From an uncultured Clostridia bacterium (GTDB lineage: Bacteria; Bacillota; Clostridia; Oscillospirales; Ruminococcaceae), in assembly GCA_947625615.1 (NCBI GenBank), contig CANQPB010000018.1:1-46459 (forward strand): DNA of 46,459 nucleotides. The letters are read 5' to 3'. Positions 42,987 through 46,459 of this stretch are shown here, piece after piece. Below the pieces are notes generated by a model. The model was given only the letters and a program-made list of their open reading frames with translations, had not been told where the DNA came from and did not search any database. How positions within the stretch are numbered: the stretch's first letter is position 1; every line of letters starts with the position of its first letter. Made by a program: the position numbers and the translations under genes.

Positions 42987-43862
42987 ATGGCAAAATCAAA
43001 GAATCCGGCGCTGGGAATGGGCATGGACGCGCTGTTTATCGAAAACGACGGCGGCGGCATGGCCTCGCAGAAGCTGAGGATAACCGAGATATCACCGAAC
43101 CGCGACCAGCCCCGCCGCGATTTTGACGACGCGGCGCTCGGTGCGCTGGCCGATTCGATAAAGCAGCACGGCGTTCTGCAGCCCATACTTGTCAGGCCGA
43201 TGCCGGGCGGCGGATATCAGATAGTCGCGGGGGAGAGGCGCTGGCGCGCATCAAGGCTTGCCGGCCTCGAGGAGATGCCGGTGTATATAAAGGAGCTATC
43301 CGACAACGAAGCCGCGAGCCTTGCGCTGGTGGAAAACCTGCAGCGCGAGGATCTCAACCCGATAGAGGAGGCGCAGGGCTATAAGTCGCTTATGGAGCGC
43401 ACCGGCGCCACTCAGGAGGAGATCGCAAGGGCGGTGGGAAGATCCCGCTCGGCGGTGGCGAATTCGCTGCGGCTTTTGGGGCTCGATTCCGACACCCTCG
43501 AGCTTGTGAAGAAAGGGGAGATCTCAGCCGGCCACGCAAGGGCGCTTTTGGCGGTCGAGGATCTTTCGCTCCGGCAGGAGCTTGTCAGAAGGATACGCCG
43601 CGAGGGGCTCAACGTCCGGCAGATAGAGGAGCTTGCAAAGCGCCCGCCGAAAAAGGCGGAGGCAAAAGCGCCCGCCCGCCGCGAAAGCTGGTACCGCGAG
43701 GTTGAGCTTTCGCTTCGCGAATCGATGGGCAGGGTGTGCAGCGTCAAGGAGAACCGCTCGGGCGGGGGAAAATTCACCGTCGAGTTTTACGACCGCGACG
43801 ACCTCGCCGAGATAGCTAAGGCTCTCGAAAACATAAAAAACAAAAAACAGGCCGGGAAATAA
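42987..43862 (+). CDS. parB: Chromosome partitioning protein ParB (Spo0J)
   Basis: A 291-residue CTPase clamp. PNRDQPRRDFD, GERRWRASRLAG (CTP-binding), the ENLQREDLNPIEEA motif and the helix-turn-helix (TQEEIARAVGRSRSAVANSL) are present, with a C-terminal dimer domain. It loads at the two parS sites (39530, 42005), slides along DNA and recruits SMC. GGGAGGCGG precedes ATG. Confidence 0.96.
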   Translation: MAKSKNPALGMGMDALFIENDGGGMASQKLRITEISPNRDQPRRDFDDAALGALADSIKQHGVLQPILVRPMPGGGYQIVAGERRWRASRLAGLEEMPVYIKELSDNEAASLALVENLQREDLNPIEEAQGYKSLMERTGATQEEIARAVGRSRSAVANSLRLLGLDSDTLELVKKGEISAGHARALLAVEDLSLRQELVRRIRREGLNVRQIEELAKRPPKKAEAKAPARRESWYREVELSLRESMGRVCSVKENRSGGGKFTVEFYDRDDLAEIAKALENIKNKKQAGK

Positions 43863-43899
43863 TTCCCGCCCGATAATAGATCCGAAAGGAAGAGTAAGT

Positions 43900-45183
43900 A
43901 TGATAGATCTGAGATTTTTGCGCGAAAACCCCGAAATCGTAAAGGAAAACATCAAAAAGAAGTTCCAGGAGCAGAAGCTTCCGCTCGTCGACGAGGTAAT
44001 AGAGCTCGATCAGCGCAACCGCGCCGCCATTACCGAGGCGGACGGCCTTCGCGCCGAGCGCAACCGCCTCTCTAAGCAGATCGGCGGGCTTATGGCCAAG
44101 GGACAGAAGGAGGAGGCCGAAAAGGTCAAGAAGCAGGTGGCCGATTCGGCAAAGCGCCTTGAAGAGCTTGAAAAGCTTGAGGAGGAGCTCCAGAAAAAGG
44201 TGACCGACATCATGATGGTCATACCTAACATCATCGACGACGACGTGCCCATCGGCCGGGACGACTCGGAAAACGTCGAGATCGAGCGCTTCGGCGAGCC
44301 CAAGGTGCCCGACTTCGAGGTGCCCTACCACACCGACATCATGGAGAATCTCTCGGGCATCGATCTTGACAGCGCCCGCAGGGTGGCCGGAAACGGCTTC
44401 TATTACCTCACCGGCGACATAGCAAGGCTTCACAGCGCGGTTTTAAGCTATGCCCGCGATTTCATGATAGGCCGCGGCTTCACCTATTGCGTCCCGCCGT
44501 TTATGATCCGCTCGGCGGTTGCGCAGGGGGTAATGAGCTTCGCCGAAATGGACGCCATGATGTATAAGATAGAGGGCGAGGATCTCTACCTCATCGGCAC
44601 CAGCGAGCATTCGATGATAGGCCGCTTCATAGACAGGATAATCCCCGAGGAGGATCTGCCGCTCACCCTGACGAGCTATTCCCCCTGCTTCAGAAAGGAA
44701 AAGGGCGCCCACGGCCTTGAGGAGCGCGGCGTCTACCGCATTCACCAGTTTGAAAAGCAGGAGATGATAGTAATCTGCAAGCCGGAGGAGAGCCGCGAGT
44801 GGTTCAAAAAGATGCTCCAGAACACCGTCGATTTCTTCCGCACCCTCGATATACCCGTCCGCACGCTTGAATGCTGCTCGGGAGATCTCGCCGACTTAAA
44901 GGTAAAATCGGTCGACGTCGAGGCCTGGAGCCCGAGGCAGAAAAAATACTTCGAGGTCGGTTCCTGCTCGAATCTCTCCGACGCCCAGGCAAGGCGGCTT
45001 AAGATACGCGTAGACGGCCCGAACGGCAAATATTTCGCACACACTCTTAACAACACCGTCGTCGCGCCGCCGAGAATGCTGATAGCGTTTTTGGAAAACA
45101 ACCTCAATGCCGACGGTAGCGTGAACATTCCCGAAGCGCTGCGGCCCTATGTCGGCGGAATGGATAAAATTGTAAAAAGATAA
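43900..45183 (+). CDS. serS: Seryl-tRNA synthetase
   Basis: The 427-residue class II synthetase has the N-terminal coiled-coil arm that grips the long variable arm of tRNA-Ser (about 28-100), motif 2 (FRKEKGAHGLEERGVYRIHQ) and motif 3 (APPRMLIAFLENN). Motif 2 follows the clostridial variant, not the E. coli FRSEAGSAGRDTRG form. There is no T-box in the 37-bp gap to parB, so it is probably read through from parA-parB. AAAGGAAG precedes ATG. Confidence 0.95.
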   Translation: MIDLRFLRENPEIVKENIKKKFQEQKLPLVDEVIELDQRNRAAITEADGLRAERNRLSKQIGGLMAKGQKEEAEKVKKQVADSAKRLEELEKLEEELQKKVTDIMMVIPNIIDDDVPIGRDDSENVEIERFGEPKVPDFEVPYHTDIMENLSGIDLDSARRVAGNGFYYLTGDIARLHSAVLSYARDFMIGRGFTYCVPPFMIRSAVAQGVMSFAEMDAMMYKIEGEDLYLIGTSEHSMIGRFIDRIIPEEDLPLTLTSYSPCFRKEKGAHGLEERGVYRIHQFEKQEMIVICKPEESREWFKKMLQNTVDFFRTLDIPVRTLECCSGDLADLKVKSVDVEAWSPRQKKYFEVGSCSNLSDAQARRLKIRVDGPNGKYFAHTLNNTVVAPPRMLIAFLENNLNADGSVNIPEALRPYVGGMDKIVKR

Positions 45184-45252
45184 CGGCTTTGCCTCCCGAG
45201 GCCAAAAGTCACCCCATTTTCACATCAACCGAGACAACCGAAAGGAGACATT

Positions 45253-46320
45253 ATGAAGACCTTAAAAGAAGCCTATAAAAACTATTTTCAGGTCGGAGCC
45301 GCCGTGTCGGCCTATTGGCTCGACGAGGCCGCGGAGACGGTGAAGGCGCATTTCGACACCGTCACCTGCGAGAACGAGATGAAGTATAACAGCATTCACC
45401 CCCACGACTACCCCAAGCCGGATTTCAGGCATATGAGGCCGCCGAAGCCGGGCGAAAAGCGGGAACCCCCGCCGCCGCCAGAGATCACCCGCCGCGAGCG
45501 CTTTGTACACCCCTCGATGGAGACCGATTTCGCCCTGGCGGATAAGATCTACAACTTTGCTCTTGAAAACGGCATAGCCGTCCGCGGGCACAATCTTATG
45601 TGGCACGCAAGCTATCCTTGGGGGATCTTCGAGCAGCTCACCCCCGAGGAGATCCGCATAAACACCGAGGAGCACTATAAAATGGTCGCGGAGCACTTCC
45701 CGGAGGTCTACTGCTGGGACGTAGTGAACGAGGCCGTCGACGATCACGGGGGATATCTTAGGGAGACCGTCTTTAAAAACAAGCTCGGCGACGACTACCT
45801 CTTTGAGGCCTACGCCCTTGCGAGGAAATATTTCCCCGGCAAGCAGCTCGTCTGCAACGACTACAACGAATACAACCCCCAGAAGAGGGCGAGCATTCTT
45901 AAGCTTGTCGGCGAGCTTAAGGCGCGCGGACTCGTCGACGTGATAGGCTGCCAGTGCCACCTGAACGCCCTGATGGACGAAAAGGCGATCGACGGTATAA
46001 AGCGCTCGCTTGAGATGTATGCGAACACCGGCCTGAGGCTTCACATCACCGAGATGGACGTAAACGCCATCGACTGGAAGAACCCCGATCTTCTGCCCCC
46101 CGCCGACCTCTTAAACAAGGTGACCGAAACCTACCGCAAGGTCTTCGCGATTTTCAGAGACTTCAAGGAGGTCATCGATAACGTCACCCTTTGGGGAGTT
46201 TCGGACAGACACAGCTGGCTCAACCACTTCAAGAACCATGGCGGCCGCGAAAATTACCCGCTTTTGTTCGACGAGGAGTATAATCCCAAGGAAGCATTAC
46301 AGGCAGTAATTGATTTTTGA
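45253..46320 (+). CDS. Cytoplasmic GH10 endo-1,4-beta-xylanase
   Basis: A 355-residue glycoside hydrolase family 10 barrel. CENEMKYNS, RGHNLMWHASYP, WDVVNEAVDD with acid-base Glu160, and HITEMDV with nucleophile Glu267 are the GH10 hallmarks. No signal peptide or carbohydrate-binding module is present, so it should act inside the cell on imported xylo-oligosaccharides. A proline- and glutamate-rich insertion (about 60-88, including PPKPGEK and PPPPPE) lies between beta-strand 2 and the next helix, where family members usually have about 15 residues. AAAGGAG precedes ATG. A terminator follows. No xylose transport genes are in the window. Confidence 0.93.
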   Translation: MKTLKEAYKNYFQVGAAVSAYWLDEAAETVKAHFDTVTCENEMKYNSIHPHDYPKPDFRHMRPPKPGEKREPPPPPEITRRERFVHPSMETDFALADKIYNFALENGIAVRGHNLMWHASYPWGIFEQLTPEEIRINTEEHYKMVAEHFPEVYCWDVVNEAVDDHGGYLRETVFKNKLGDDYLFEAYALARKYFPGKQLVCNDYNEYNPQKRASILKLVGELKARGLVDVIGCQCHLNALMDEKAIDGIKRSLEMYANTGLRLHITEMDVNAIDWKNPDLLPPADLLNKVTETYRKVFAIFRDFKEVIDNVTLWGVSDRHSWLNHFKNHGGRENYPLLFDEEYNPKEALQAVIDF

Positions 46321-46355
46321 GTGATTTCCCGGTGCATGCTGCCGATATCACAAGA

Positions 46356-46392
46356 CCCCGCTTTCCCGAACAGGGAGGGCGGGGAGCTTTTG
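46356..46392 (+). terminator. Terminator of the xylanase gene
   Basis: CCCCGCTTTCCC and GGGAGGGCGGGG form a 12-bp stem (two G-T pairs) with loop GAACA, followed by AGCTTTTG. Confidence 0.8.
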
Positions 46393-46395
46393 CGG

Positions 46396-46459
46396 CAAAT
46401 TGGAGGAAACCCTTTTCAAGGTTTCCCCCATACCCCTTTCCGTGTGCGAGGCGCCATAG
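46396..46459 (-). repeat. R1-f, inverted R1 copy cut by the window end
   Basis: The reverse complement of the end of R1-e: the GAGGCGCC module, CGGAAAGGGGTATGGG and GGGGGAAACC/GGGTTTCC with loop TTGAAAA. It is the only copy in the reverse direction and runs past the window end. Confidence 0.8.

Noticed and set aside
43863-43899. T-box or other leader upstream of serS
   Set aside because: The gap to parB is only 37 bp and cannot hold a T-box.

Overview
The window is the chromosomal replication-origin region of a moderately high-GC anaerobic Firmicute, most likely a gut Clostridia of the Oscillospirales/Ruminococcaceae type. Supporting evidence: the Firmicutes-style order rpmH-rnpA-yidD-yidC-jag-mnmE-mnmG-rsmG-noc-parA-parB to the right of the origin and dnaA-dnaN-yaaA-recF-remB-gyrB-gyrA to its left; strong AGGAGG ribosome binding sites; a single-chain pyruvate:ferredoxin oxidoreductase; a SigH-type sigma factor; and a GH10 xylanase. 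The taxonomic call is inference, since no rRNA gene is present.

Layout. 1-645: 3' end of a collagen-like surface protein. 695-2144 (-): Nudix hydrolase and sugar-phosphate nucleotidyltransferase. 2576-7216 (-): exopolysaccharide/capsule control module (PHP phosphatase, NPKTG-anchored secreted protein, Wzz/CpsC modulator, BY-kinase, LCP ligase). 8072-11620 (+): pyruvate:ferredoxin oxidoreductase. 12080-14662 (+): CotH-family protein. 15017-18052 (+): degV, rsmI, trmN6, rimI. 18285-19223 (+): SigH-like sigma factor and a zinc-ribbon protein. 19331-20460 (-): rplJ-rplL with an L10 leader. 20918-22963 (+): VTC-domain protein, unknown membrane protein and DUF4956 protein. 23325-33081 (-): gyrA, ycxB-like, gyrB, remB, recF, yaaA, dnaN, oriC and dnaA. 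33433-43862 (+): rpmH through parB, with two parS sites. 43900-46320 (+): serS and a cytoplasmic GH10 xylanase.

Origin. The dnaA-dnaN gap and the region upstream of dnaA lack the classical DnaA box (TTATCCACA). They instead hold repeated copies of TTTTCAACA, one followed by CTA/ATA trinucleotides that resemble a DnaA-trio next to an AT-rich stretch. The DNA-recognition loop of this DnaA reads NHST where E. coli has DHTT, so box and protein may have changed together.

Intergenic repeats. The most unusual content is a set of multi-hairpin elements. Family R1 (about 235-300 bp; four full copies, one head fragment, one inverted copy running off the right end) is built of a fixed order of stems whose sequences differ between copies while base pairing is kept. 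Family R2 (about 171 bp, three copies) sits next to R1 or alone. Family R3 (two GC-rich hairpin arrays) brackets degV. No transposase or other protein in the window is linked to them. They lie in divergent, convergent and co-directional gaps, so they are not simply terminators.
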